This document shows, piece after piece, positions 10,601 to 18,716 of a DNA stretch of 64,000 nucleotides. The notes beneath the pieces were generated by a model. It was not told where the DNA came from. It was given only the letters and a program-made list of their open reading frames with translations, and ran no database searches. The stretch is from Aphanomyces cochlioides (lineage: Eukaryota > Oomycota > Saprolegniomycetes > Saprolegniales > Verrucalvaceae). The translations under genes and the position numbers were made by a program. Location of the stretch: NCBI GenBank assembly GCA_019828595.1, contig JAHQRK010000023.1, forward strand, positions 186,001 through 250,000. The letters are read 5' to 3'. How positions within the stretch are numbered: position 1 is the first letter of the stretch; every line of letters starts with the position of its first letter.

Positions 10601-10689
10601 ACCACATCGACGAGCTCTGCAGCAAAGCTCACCACTCCATGAACGCCGACGAAATTGATCCCCTCGATTTGGAGGACGATCAACTCTAA
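7648..10689 (+). CDS. LINE ORF1 protein, copy B (1013 aa)
   Basis: This is presumably the nucleic-acid-binding partner of ORF2 in the retrotransposition particle; that role is inferred from position, not from a recognised domain. Residues 1-240 are Ser/Pro/Gly-rich, coded by GC-rich DNA with long G and C runs, and include a small CACGGC cysteine cluster near 117. An acidic Asp/Glu/Gln/Asn-rich stretch follows to about 380. A folded-looking core spans about 380-600 (DDDIARCEAMAD to HKIAALNKTLPPSI). Next come a Lys/Ala repeat near 610, a second acidic linker, a basic KKTKGKAKKQR patch near 785 that could be a nuclear signal, and a helical C-terminus. I see no RRM or CCHC knuckle with confidence. 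The consensus start is ATG 7648; in this copy only, an ATG at 7597 could add 17 residues. It also has one extra Glu (VIHEEEQ). Confidence 0.88.
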   Translation: MSNANSCSELRETNTHGVTIIPGIVSPHPLSSSNQDGGSGVSNVSTPNPRAEVEVEFDPNSVSGDQSASRSPSASPGAPLAGVPGGVNLSGSVVDPQTTVVNLSSEALTQEGEPLGPCACGGCFPGLQLESIPSEGGEKTGSMPALEATRAPPMGTPCGSVYFPPGASSEGRGRYPDLGSRRSNGVPQSPCCGDGMDSPSTPVTGGLAPAFLVTNGTEPAATNRVAPCAEPPRTGEEEEKSQEDVDMVSGDAEGKDSTETEALTDEGNTQIHSEVDGSGDINGQAKPCDTPGEVIHEEEQSTNNDNDQSNQDIVDKSVAQGNGAVDPPTAADKIQGDQEQQNAEKANPWTQKAPGKDSASSKKDSKQGNAPKGAKHRNTGAHAIADDDIARCEAMADAFYKDSGDMDAFIENILLTPQSQVYELTVKLGEGYKDWSEKVICDQFVKENPGSLWGSKFPNILIHKKNPQTIVISSYNLSTCVEMGGTTFRLGGKDFLVPKYSRYGNNYYVTFNKVSHPSMAKAIVKKMAALTKSVIAAFNPTAGQNIKSPHLRVIFKSSAPPAVLVPKSGDALREITITDPSGQPFVVVFQHKIAALNKTLPPSIVSRRAEAKAEKAKAKAAKAAAKSPPSGEKEPEHDGDDHDQDPGTNAEGKADSTEASEDGQDEQPQPTAPSHGSDVDMSGDSDPPNNNGQDKQQEDVEMSTNESPALAPPSEQPKNSLDLQLVTGYRSGPAPKRTLPSSPRLDPLPTSNRFHILEEDDVELSFEDFAVPRIVLEDSSAPRPKKTKGKAKKQRLNKSAAAHLELAKKIIRDKKVEGSITECQRILRDDPQLVAHAMYAQDEDLSLFQSLVATKTIERKMALLKAQGKPHNYKHHVNFMAQYKIHPSEILEELTTDIPEIKRILFALATIDLFLSNRAPDLYTNSEALTVLLNQEATRLPDTNCLTDWSLFALIENFSDNLEKFTLPAPVLSAISMLKSITNNYHIDELCSKAHHSMNADEIDPLDLEDDQL

Positions 10690-10767
10690 GGCTTCTATCC
10701 CCTGCTTCAATCCATTTCAACCTCCCCTCTGACCCCTCCATTCTACTCATTTTCGTCTGTACTCGTG

Positions 10768-13700
10768 ATGAGTGACAACAACTTCTCCGATGTCCCAACT
10801 GAACTCGTGGACTGGGACCCACAAATCATCTCCCTCAACACCAATGGCTTCTCCAACAGTCATCGGTACATCCTCGACAAACTATCAAGTGTTCACGACG
10901 TTTCCTTTATCCAAGAAACCCGTTTCCGCACGCCAAGTCTCCACGACCGTGTTGCGTTCCATTGGCAACGCATCACAAACCACGAAGGCTCTTTGTTCTT
11001 TGAAGAGCCTATTTACCCTGAAGTATCCACGTCGCCAGCCACTGGAGGTCTGGCTACGTTGATACATCCTCACTCTCCTTTGAAGAACGCCACTCAAGTC
11101 CCTCATGACAACTCAGTGCTTCGTGGTCGTTATCTACAAGTGCGATGTACTCTGGGTCCACTGACAGTCGTTCTCCACAATATCTATGCGCCGGCAGCCT
11201 TCCAAGAACGAGCAAGTTACTTCGAAGAATTGCCACGCGACTTTCCTCCACATGCGCTCCACATTGTTGGAGGAGATTTCAACTGCACTCTCAACAAAGA
11301 TTTGGATTCGTTGAGACCCAGTACCTCCACCATGGCCGGCACCCTTCAACTGGAACAATGGATGCACAGTTTGTCTCTGGTGGATCTGTTTCGTCGTCAA
11401 AACCCCGTGGCACGAGCCTTCACAAGTCCCACACTCACCAACCGACTCGACTACATCTTTTGTTCGTCCACCTTGGCGGGTCTTTGTCATTGGAAGGCGA
11501 CGCACATGCCACACGTTCCACAGGCTGACCACGTGGCTTGTCGTATCATCACAAAGCGTCAAACATTGCGCCATGGCTCTGGATCATGGAAAGCTCCAAC
11601 TTGGCTACTTCGTCTACCACGAGCGGCCGAGATTGTTCATGGATGTCTGGATCGATTTTTGGACAAGTCTCCAACATTCCACAATATCGCCAAGGCCTAC
11701 GACATGCTGGTCAATGATATCCGCTCCCAACTCAAAGAATTCCATTCTCAACGATTGGAGAAACAACGTCTGCCGTTGAAGAAGTTAGCTGTCGAGATCG
11801 CTTCGCTTTTGCAAGTCCCCAACATGCGTCAAGATTCAGTGCTGGTGGATCGAGTGCGAGACCTTCAAAAGCAAATTCACGAGCTACAAGATCGAGACAA
11901 GCAGTTTCGTCAAGACCAGGCGTTCCAACTTCACTTGTACAAAGCAGAGCGCTCGTCCAAGTTCCACTTCATGTCCCCTGTCCCTACCCCCTTGAAGAAG
12001 ACAGTCTTCAAAGAGTTGGTGGATGTCAATGGAAATGTTGTCTCCAATCAACAAGGCATGTCTGACGTCCTGGTCGACTACTACAAGGACTTGTTTGCAG
12101 CTCCCGAGGTGCAGCGATCTGGAGACGAAGTGTCGTCATTTCTGACCCCATTGACTCGACACAAGCAACTGCCAGAGCAAGCCCAGAAAGAGCTGTCGGC
12201 TCCCTTGCGCGCCAACGAGTTCTATCATGCTATTCGACACAGCAGTTCGAACTCAGCGCCAGGTCCCAACGCTCTGCCATTCGAAGTCCTCAAACTTGCA
12301 CCTCACAAGTGGTCGTTGGTATTGGAGCTGCTATTCACACACCAGCTCCATTCTCACCCTCGCTTGACTCCCATGCAACTTGTCAGTACGCTGGTGTTGC
12401 TGCACAAGAAAGGCCCCAAGTCACAAGCCAAGAACTATCGGCCCATTAGCCTACTCAACACGGATGTGAAAATCCTGACGAGTATTCTGGCTTATCGACT
12501 CCAGCGCCACATTCGACACATCATCCACCCGGACCAGCAAGGCTTTATCCGTCGAAGCAATATCCAAACCAATATTGCACGACTGGATGACATGCTGCAC
12601 CACATCAAACTACACAGTCCGTCCTCGATGGTGGCACTGCTTGACTTTGAGAAAGCTTTTGATCGCGTGGACCACGCGTACTTGCTCCGCGTCCTCCGTC
12701 ACTATGGCTTTCCCGAAACCTTTGTTGACATGGTTCGCGTACTGTACTCGGGCCGCAAGTCTCGCATCTTGGTGAACGGCTTCTTGTCCAAGCCAGTTCA
12801 CATCTCACGCGGTGTGTTGCAAGGTGATCCACTGTCGCCACTTCTGTTTGTGATCGCTTTGGAACCGATGTGCCAACTCCTACGGCAACACTCCAACTAT
12901 GGCATCAAGTGTGGGGATCGCTACCACACTGGGAGTTACTTTGCCGACGACTCGCAACTCTATGCGGCAAATGAGACGTGCCTCCACCGGCAGCTTGCAT
13001 TGGTTCAAACCTTTTGCGACAAGTCTGGTTTCCGACTCAACGTAGACAAGACCCAAATTCTGACCTACAGCCAGTTGAATGGGAACCTTGCCTCACTACA
13101 AGTTACTTCCGACAGTCCCGTGAAGGCTCTTGGTATCTTGGTTGCGCCCAATCTTTCTCCATTGGCACGTTTCAATTACGTGTTTGAGAAGTTTGTGGCT
13201 CGCTTGTCTTTGTGGCTCTACAAGGCTCGAACCATGGCCGGAAAAGTCACTATCCTGCACAGCATATGTCTGCCTGTGTTATGGTACCAACTGGCTTTTG
13301 TCCCTGCCGACAAAGACCTGGCCAAAAAGATCGACAAGGCCATGCTTCAATTTATGCATGGTGAAGAAATCAACCCATCCTCCTCTGTCCATGGCCTCCG
13401 TTTGATCAAAAAGGAGATCCTATTCATGCCGAAGAAGTCCGGTGGCTTAGGCCTGCACCATGCACTTGCTTTATGGCAACAACACAACCGCTCTGTCATG
13501 ATCAGATGCATTCAAGCCATCACCACCCCACCCCGCAAGTCTGCCATGTCCGCCTGGATTACGCCGGGCTATACTCTCCTCGAGAAGGCTTTTCATCCAT
13601 GGGGTTCCCCCCGAGATCTCCTCTTGGCAAATGGCTCTTCTGCATTCATCAGACAACTGTACAAGAATCCCAATATCACTCCAATGTGGAAAGCCTTATT

Positions 13701-14823
13701 GAGTAGCTGGTTTGAATCCCGCTGGACTCCGTACGGCTGTCCAAATCACATCTCATCTTTGGATATTCCCCTTTGGCACAACTCGTATCTGCCTGGACTC
13801 GAAGACCTATACGATCAGTGCTCTACATCGACGCAAGACCAAGCCAATGTATTGGCTTCGCTTCACATCACGAAGTTGTCGCATTTGTTGACTCCGTGTC
13901 AGCGAGTTTGGCCAGCTTCGATCTTGTTCGACAAAATCAACCGTGCCTGCCGCCAAGCCAATTTTGTCCCTCCAACGAAACAATGGATCTCAATCTTGGT
14001 GACCAAGTTATCACGATTGTTTGAGATTGTTTCTGAAGAGGATGCTCCCGTGTTCCACTTGCCGACGCCTAGCTCTGAATGGATGGAATGGCACTGGATG
14101 ATTCACCCTGACTCGAGTCCGATCTTGTTGGCGTTTGCGACTTCGAAATCGGCTAAGATCAGAGCTTCTCCAGCTGTCAGCTCGTCCATTCTTCCTACCA
14201 AGCATCTCAACCTGCCATCCAACTTTTACGAAGACCCCAAGCGCCTTACCCAACTTGCCGCCTTCCTCCAACCCGACCACATTCTCCCTCGATATGGAGA
14301 GTTCATTTTCAAGACCCTTCTCCGCGCCAACGCCATGCAATATCTGTTTCAGTACCAAGACCCCAAGCCGACGTGTGTCTTCTGTCGTGTCAATGAGACG
14401 TACGAGCATTTCCTGTTCTCTTGTGGATATGGTCAATCTGTTTGGTATTTCTTCAAGACAATCCAGCGACTGCTCGAGTGTTCCTTTCCGTCCACGTGTC
14501 TGGAAATGTTCTACGAGACGCCCAAGCCGTCCGATGGATACTACATCCGTGGCTATCTGAAGATCTGGCCGATTGTCCGAGCCTGCGTGTATTATCAAAT
14601 ATGGTTCCAACGTGCCGATCGCACCTTTCGACCCGACCTCACAGCGAAGAGTCCGATGGAAGTTGCCATTCATGCTGCCTCTTTGATCAAGCTACATCTA
14701 CAACAGCTCCTGGTTGATCTCCCTCTCAAGAAGGGATACACCAAGGTATTCAATGTGCTCAAGCATCTATCTTCGGACCCCTGGTTACGTCAACACGCCA
14801 TTCCTGACAGTGTCGTTTCATGA
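10768..14823 (+). CDS. LINE ORF2: APE endonuclease + reverse transcriptase + CCHC finger (1351 aa)
   Basis: This protein nicks target DNA and copies the element RNA from the nick. An APE-like endonuclease fills about residues 18-260: N24/N26 in SLNTNGF, E50 in QETRF, Y140 in NIYAP, D170 and N172 in GGDFN, D228 in RLDYIF, and D254-H255 in ADHVA. The RT follows: NYRPISLLN from 556, first catalytic Asp D626 in LLDFEKAFD, GDPLSPLLF from 686, and FADD with D727/D728. After a long thumb/linker comes a C-X2-C-X7-H-X4-C finger (C1203, C1206, H1214, C1219), like the zf-RVT domain of many LINEs. No RNase H motif is visible. The start is the ATG at 10768; the GTG three bases earlier is not needed. It lies 78 nt after ORF1 in the same frame, so reinitiation or internal initiation is likely. 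All key residues are present. Confidence 0.93.
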   Translation: MSDNNFSDVPTELVDWDPQIISLNTNGFSNSHRYILDKLSSVHDVSFIQETRFRTPSLHDRVAFHWQRITNHEGSLFFEEPIYPEVSTSPATGGLATLIHPHSPLKNATQVPHDNSVLRGRYLQVRCTLGPLTVVLHNIYAPAAFQERASYFEELPRDFPPHALHIVGGDFNCTLNKDLDSLRPSTSTMAGTLQLEQWMHSLSLVDLFRRQNPVARAFTSPTLTNRLDYIFCSSTLAGLCHWKATHMPHVPQADHVACRIITKRQTLRHGSGSWKAPTWLLRLPRAAEIVHGCLDRFLDKSPTFHNIAKAYDMLVNDIRSQLKEFHSQRLEKQRLPLKKLAVEIASLLQVPNMRQDSVLVDRVRDLQKQIHELQDRDKQFRQDQAFQLHLYKAERSSKFHFMSPVPTPLKKTVFKELVDVNGNVVSNQQGMSDVLVDYYKDLFAAPEVQRSGDEVSSFLTPLTRHKQLPEQAQKELSAPLRANEFYHAIRHSSSNSAPGPNALPFEVLKLAPHKWSLVLELLFTHQLHSHPRLTPMQLVSTLVLLHKKGPKSQAKNYRPISLLNTDVKILTSILAYRLQRHIRHIIHPDQQGFIRRSNIQTNIARLDDMLHHIKLHSPSSMVALLDFEKAFDRVDHAYLLRVLRHYGFPETFVDMVRVLYSGRKSRILVNGFLSKPVHISRGVLQGDPLSPLLFVIALEPMCQLLRQHSNYGIKCGDRYHTGSYFADDSQLYAANETCLHRQLALVQTFCDKSGFRLNVDKTQILTYSQLNGNLASLQVTSDSPVKALGILVAPNLSPLARFNYVFEKFVARLSLWLYKARTMAGKVTILHSICLPVLWYQLAFVPADKDLAKKIDKAMLQFMHGEEINPSSSVHGLRLIKKEILFMPKKSGGLGLHHALALWQQHNRSVMIRCIQAITTPPRKSAMSAWITPGYTLLEKAFHPWGSPRDLLLANGSSAFIRQLYKNPNITPMWKALLSSWFESRWTPYGCPNHISSLDIPLWHNSYLPGLEDLYDQCSTSTQDQANVLASLHITKLSHLLTPCQRVWPASILFDKINRACRQANFVPPTKQWISILVTKLSRLFEIVSEEDAPVFHLPTPSSEWMEWHWMIHPDSSPILLAFATSKSAKIRASPAVSSSILPTKHLNLPSNFYEDPKRLTQLAAFLQPDHILPRYGEFIFKTLLRANAMQYLFQYQDPKPTCVFCRVNETYEHFLFSCGYGQSVWYFFKTIQRLLECSFPSTCLEMFYETPKPSDGYYIRGYLKIWPIVRACVYYQIWFQRADRTFRPDLTAKSPMEVAIHAASLIKLHLQQLLVDLPLKKGYTKVFNVLKHLSSDPWLRQHAIPDSVVS

Positions 14824-14843
14824 GTGAGCTGACGGCTCACTCA
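14821..14843 (+). other. 3' UTR hairpin overlapping the ORF2 stop codon
   Basis: TGAGTGAGC and GCTCACTCA form a perfect 9-bp stem around a TGACG loop, and the first three bases are the ORF2 stop codon. Copies H (47485-47507) and K (63554-63576) have the same 9-bp stem. Copy D (31206-31228) keeps the stem with a TAACA loop. Copies C, E, F and J keep a shorter 6-bp GTGAGC/GCTCAC core. Stem-loops near LINE 3' ends are known RT recognition elements in some clades; that role here is inferred. Confidence 0.6.
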
Positions 14844-14903
14844 CTTCATCTCCTGTTCAATGACCACTTTGCCATATTCTGTTTTCCAAGTTCTATTTAT
14901 ACA

Positions 14904-14917
14904 GTACGAGGCAAATT
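14904..14917 (+). other. 3' UTR segment complementary to the element 5' end
   Basis: GTACGAGGCAAATT is the exact reverse complement of AATTTGCCTCGTAC in the 5' leader of the consensus element (for example 23982-23995 in copy D; one mismatch in copy B at 7594-7607). It occurs in the 3' UTR of every copy that keeps this region. The two sites lie 7 nt from the 5' end and about 53 nt from the 3' end, so RNA or cDNA could close into a panhandle. Confidence 0.75.
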
Positions 14918-14971
14918 AGTAAGTCATTAGGGCCTTTGCTCAAAAATAAGGTTAATACAACTCATTTAACC

Positions 14972-15299
14972 GACCACATTCTCCCTCGATATGGAGAGTT
15001 CATTTTCAAGACCCTTCTCCGCGCCAACGCCATGCAATATCTGTTTCAGTACCAAGACCCCAAGCCGACGTGTGTCTTCTGTCGTGTCAATGAGACGTAC
15101 GAGCATTTCCTGTTCTCTTGTGGATATGGTCAATCTGTTTGGTATTCCTTCAAGACAATCCAGCGACTGCTCGAGTGTTCCTTTCCGTCCACGTGTCTGG
15201 AAATGTTCTACGAGACGCCCAAGCCGTCCGATGGATACTACATCCGTGGCTATCTGAAGATCTGGCCGATTGTCCGAGCCTGCGTGTATTATCAAATAT
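14972..15299 (+). pseudogene. ORF2 C-terminal scrap between two convergent 3' ends
   Basis: The fragment encodes DHILPRYGEF to YYQIW, including the CCHC finger, in the plus frame with no start or end of its own. On its left is the 3' end of copy B (junction CC, native ...CAACCC|GACCAC). On its right is an inverted 3' end (junction GG, native CAAATATGG). It is nearly identical, in inverted orientation, to the flank downstream of copy C, and forms the outer part of inverted repeat IR1. Confidence 0.88.
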
Positions 15300-15301
15300 G
15301 G

Positions 15302-15538
15302 TTAAATGAGTTGTATTAACCTTATTTTTGAGCAAAGGCCCTAATGACTTACTAATTTGCCTCGTACTGTATAAATAGAACTTGGAAAACAGAATATGGC
15401 AAAGTGGTCATTGAATAGGAGATGAAGTGGTGAGCCGATCAGCTCACTCATGAAACGACGCTGTTAGGAATGATGTGTTGACGTAACCAGGGGTCCGAAG
15501 ATAGATGCTTGAGCACATTGAATACCTTGGTGTATCCC
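15302..15538 (-). mobile_element. Inverted LINE 3' end (237 bp) head to head with copy C
   Basis: Read on the minus strand, this is the end of ORF2 (from GGGATACACC), the stop, the 3' UTR and the terminus ...CATTTAACC. It shares variants with copy C's own 3' end (CCTAACAGCG, CTATTCAATG, the shortened CTCACCAC hairpin), so it looks like an inverted duplicate of that end. One extra A lies in the hairpin. On the plus strand it places TATAAATAG (15370-15378) about 165 bp upstream of copy C's 5' end. Confidence 0.9.
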
Positions 15539-15601
15539 CCACTTCCGAATTTGCCTCGTACCCCTCAAGTCAAGAAGTTATCAAGTGCCGCCGCGCTCAA
15601 A

Positions 15602-18600
15602 ATGTCCAACGCCAACAGCTGTTCCGAGCTCCGTGAGACCAACACTCACGGAGTCACCATCATTCCAGGTATTGTATCACCTCACCCACTTTCGTCGTCC
15701 AATCAGGATGGCGGAAGTGGTGTGAGTAATGTCTCTACACCTAACCCTAGGGCCGAAGTGGAGGTCGAGTTCGACCCCAACAGCGTCTCTGGAGACCAAT
15801 CTGCGTCTCGCTCCCCCAGCGCTTCACCTGGTGATCCACTCGCCGGAGTTCCAGGGGGGGTCAACCTCAGTGGGTCAGTGGTTGACCCCCAGACCACTGT
15901 CGTTAACTTGTCTAGCGAAGCCCTCACTCAGGAGGGCGAACCACTGGGGCCTTGTGCCTGTGGTGGCTGCTTCCCTGGACTCCAATTGGAGTCGATCCCC
16001 ACTGAAGGCGGCGAGAAAACGGGGTCCATGCCAGCCCTAGAGGCTACGAGGGCCCCCCTATGGGCACACCCTGCGGTTCTGTCTACTTCCCCCCAGGGGC
16101 CTCTTCGGAGGGGCGGGGGCGGTATCCCGATTTGGGTTCTCGCCGGAGCAATGGTGTACCCCAGTCACCGTGCTGCGGGGATGGCATGGATTCCCCTTCT
16201 ACCCCTGTCACTGGGGGTCTGGCCCCGGCCTTTCTCGTGACCAATGGGACTGAGCCAGCAGCCACCAACCGCGTCGCCCCCTGTGCTGAGCCTCCTAGAA
16301 CGGGAGAGGAAGAAGAAAAATCTCAAGAGGACGTGGATATGGTCTCTGGAGACGCCGAGGGGAAGGATTCTACTGAAACCGAAGCCTTAACCGACGAGGG
16401 AAATACTCAAATTCACTCTGAGGTTGATGGGTCAGGCGACATTAACGGCCAAGCGAAGCCGTGTGATACTCCTGGAGAAGTTATTCAAGAGGAACAATCG
16501 ACAAACAATGACAATGAACAGTCAAATCAAGACATTGTCGACAAATCCGTTGCTCAAGGAAATGGCGCTGTTGATCCTCCTACCGCGGCAGACAAAATAC
16601 AAGGCGATCAAGAGCAACAAAACGCTGAAAAGGCCAATCCATGGACGCAAAAGGCTCCCGGCAAGGATTCAGCTTCGTCCAAGAAAGATTCCAAGCAAGG
16701 CAATGCCCCCAAAGGCGCGAAACATCGCAACACTGGTGCTCATGCTATTGCCGATGACGATATTGCGCGATGCGAGGCCATGGCGGACACATTCTACAAA
16801 GACTCTGGTGACATGGACGCCTTCATTGAAAACATTTTGCTCACTCCCCAGTCCCAAGTGTACGAGCTCACAGTCAAGTTGGGCGAAGGCTACAAGGACT
16901 GGTCCGAAAAAGTCATCTGCGATCAATTTGTCAAGGAAAATCCTGGTTCGTTATGGGGCTCCAAATTTCCGAACATTTTGATCCACAAAAGAACCCACAG
17001 ACCATTGTGATCTCAAGTTACAACTTGTCTACGTGCGTGGAAATGGGAGGCACAACGTTTCGACTTGGTGGCAAAGACTTCCTGGTTCCCAAATACTCGC
17101 GTTATGGCAACAACTACTACGTTACGTTCAACAAGGTCAGTCACCCTTCGATGGCCAAGGCAATTGTCAAGAAAATGGCTGCATTGACCAAGTCAGTGAT
17201 AGCAGCATTCAACCCTACTGCTGGTCAGAACATCAAGTCGCCGCATTTGAGAGTCATTTTCAAGTCGTCTGCGCCTCCTGCAGTGCTGGTGCCAAAATCC
17301 GGCGACGCACTACGCGAAATCACCATTACGGATCCGTCGGGTCAGCCTTTTGTCGTCGTGTTTCAGCACAAGATCGCTGCTCTGAACAAGACATTGCCTC
17401 CGTCGATTGTTTCACGACGTGCAGAGGCCAAGGCTGAAAAAGCGAAGGCAAAAGCGGTCAAGGCAGCGGCAAAATCTCCTCCGTCAGGAGAAAAAGAACC
17501 TGAACATGATGGAGACGATCATGATCAAGACCCTGGAACAAATGCGGAAGGCAAGGCCGACTCAACTGAGGCATCTGAAGATGGTCAAGATGAACAACCA
17601 CAGCCAACAGCTCCTTCTCATGGCTCTGATGTCGATATGTCTGGTGACAGCGATCCCCCTAACAACAATGGACAAGACAAACAACAAGAAGATGTGGAAA
17701 TGTCTACCAACGAATCGCCCGCTCTTGCTCCACCAAGTGAGCAGCCCAAGAACTCGCTGGACCTTCAATTGGTAACGGGCTACCGGTCTGGACCAGCTCC
17801 AAAACGTACTTTGCCTTCGTCCCCACGTTTGGATCCCCTGCCGACATCCAACCGTTTTCATATCCTCGAAGAAGACGACGTGGAACTCTCGTTTGAAGAC
17901 TTTGCAGTGCCTCGAATTGTATTGGAAGATTCAAGTGCGCCACGCCCGAAAAAGACCAAAGGCAAAGCGAAGAAACAACGACTTAACAAGTCTGCTGCAG
18001 CCCACCTCGAATTGGCGAAGAAGATCATTCGAGACAAGAAAGTCGAAGGCAGTATCACCGAATGTCAACGCATTTTGCGAGATGACCCTCAGCTCGTTGC
18101 ACATGCTATGTACGCACAAGATGAAGACCTCAGTTTGTTTCAGTCACTTGTTGCAACCAAGACTATTGAGCGCAAGATGGCTTTGTTAAAAGCTCAAGGC
18201 AAGCCTCACAACTACAAACATCACGTCAACTTCATGGCTCAATACAAGATTCACCCGTCAGAAATCTTGGAAGAATTGACCACGGACATACCAGAGATCA
18301 AGCGCATCCTCTTTGCACTTGCTACGATTGACTTATTCCTCTCAAATCGGGCCCCAGACCTCTACACAAACTCGGAGGCACTGACTGTTCTATTGAACCA
18401 AGAAGCAACAAGATTGCCTGACACCAACTGCTTGACGGACTGGTCGCTGTTTGCTTTGATCGAAAACTTCAGCGACAATCTCGAGAAGTTCACTTTGCCG
18501 GCTCCCGTCTTGTCGGCCATCTCGATGCTCAAAAGCATCACCAACAATTACCACATCGACGAGCTCTGCAGCAAAGCTCATCACTCCATGAACGCCGACG

Positions 18601-18638
18601 AAATTGATCCCCTCGATTTGGAGGACGATCAACTCTAA
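15602..18638 (+). pseudogene. ORF1 of copy C with two 1-bp deletions
   Basis: The sequence is collinear with intact ORF1 but split into three frames. The first shift is in a C run at 16053-16058 (six C, seven in copies B and D), about 150 codons in. The second is in an A run at 16987-16990 (four A where copy D has five), just before the NPQTIVISSYN core. Translation from ATG 15602 would leave the family frame after about 150 codons. Both changes are in homopolymers and found only here, so sequencing error is a fair alternative to true decay. Confidence 0.85.
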
Positions 18639-18716
18639 GGCTTCTATCCCCTGCTTCAATCCATTTCAACCTCCCCTCTGACCCCTCCATTCTACTCATT
18701 TTCATCTGTACTCGTG

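Larger units (their letters stand above)
7587..14971 (+). mobile_element. LINE copy B, full length with intact ORFs
   Basis: The copy runs from ACTTCCGAATATGCC to ...CATTTAACC, about 7.38 kb, with both ORFs open. The leader is 61 nt, the ORF1-ORF2 spacer 78 nt and the 3' UTR about 147 nt, without a poly(A) or simple-repeat tail. The 3' junction is at CC (14970-14971) followed by ORF2 target sequence GACCACATTC. The left side is the 51-bp inverted 3' terminus, not a direct target-site duplication. A T-to-A change in the leader (AATATGCC instead of AATTTGCC) creates a new upstream ATG and breaks one base pair of the 5'/3' complementarity. This is a candidate autonomous copy. Confidence 0.94.

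Noticed and set aside
10765..10767. GTG immediately before the ORF2 ATG as start
   Set aside because: This is a eukaryotic element; the adjacent ATG is the natural start and is conserved in all copies.
13380..14823. RNase H domain after the RT
   Set aside because: No conserved acidic RNase H motif pattern was visible; the region looks like the L1-type thumb/linker and zinc finger.
14926..14936. TTAGGG in the 3' UTR as a telomere repeat
   Set aside because: It is a single occurrence per element with no tandem repeats, within conserved 3' UTR sequence.
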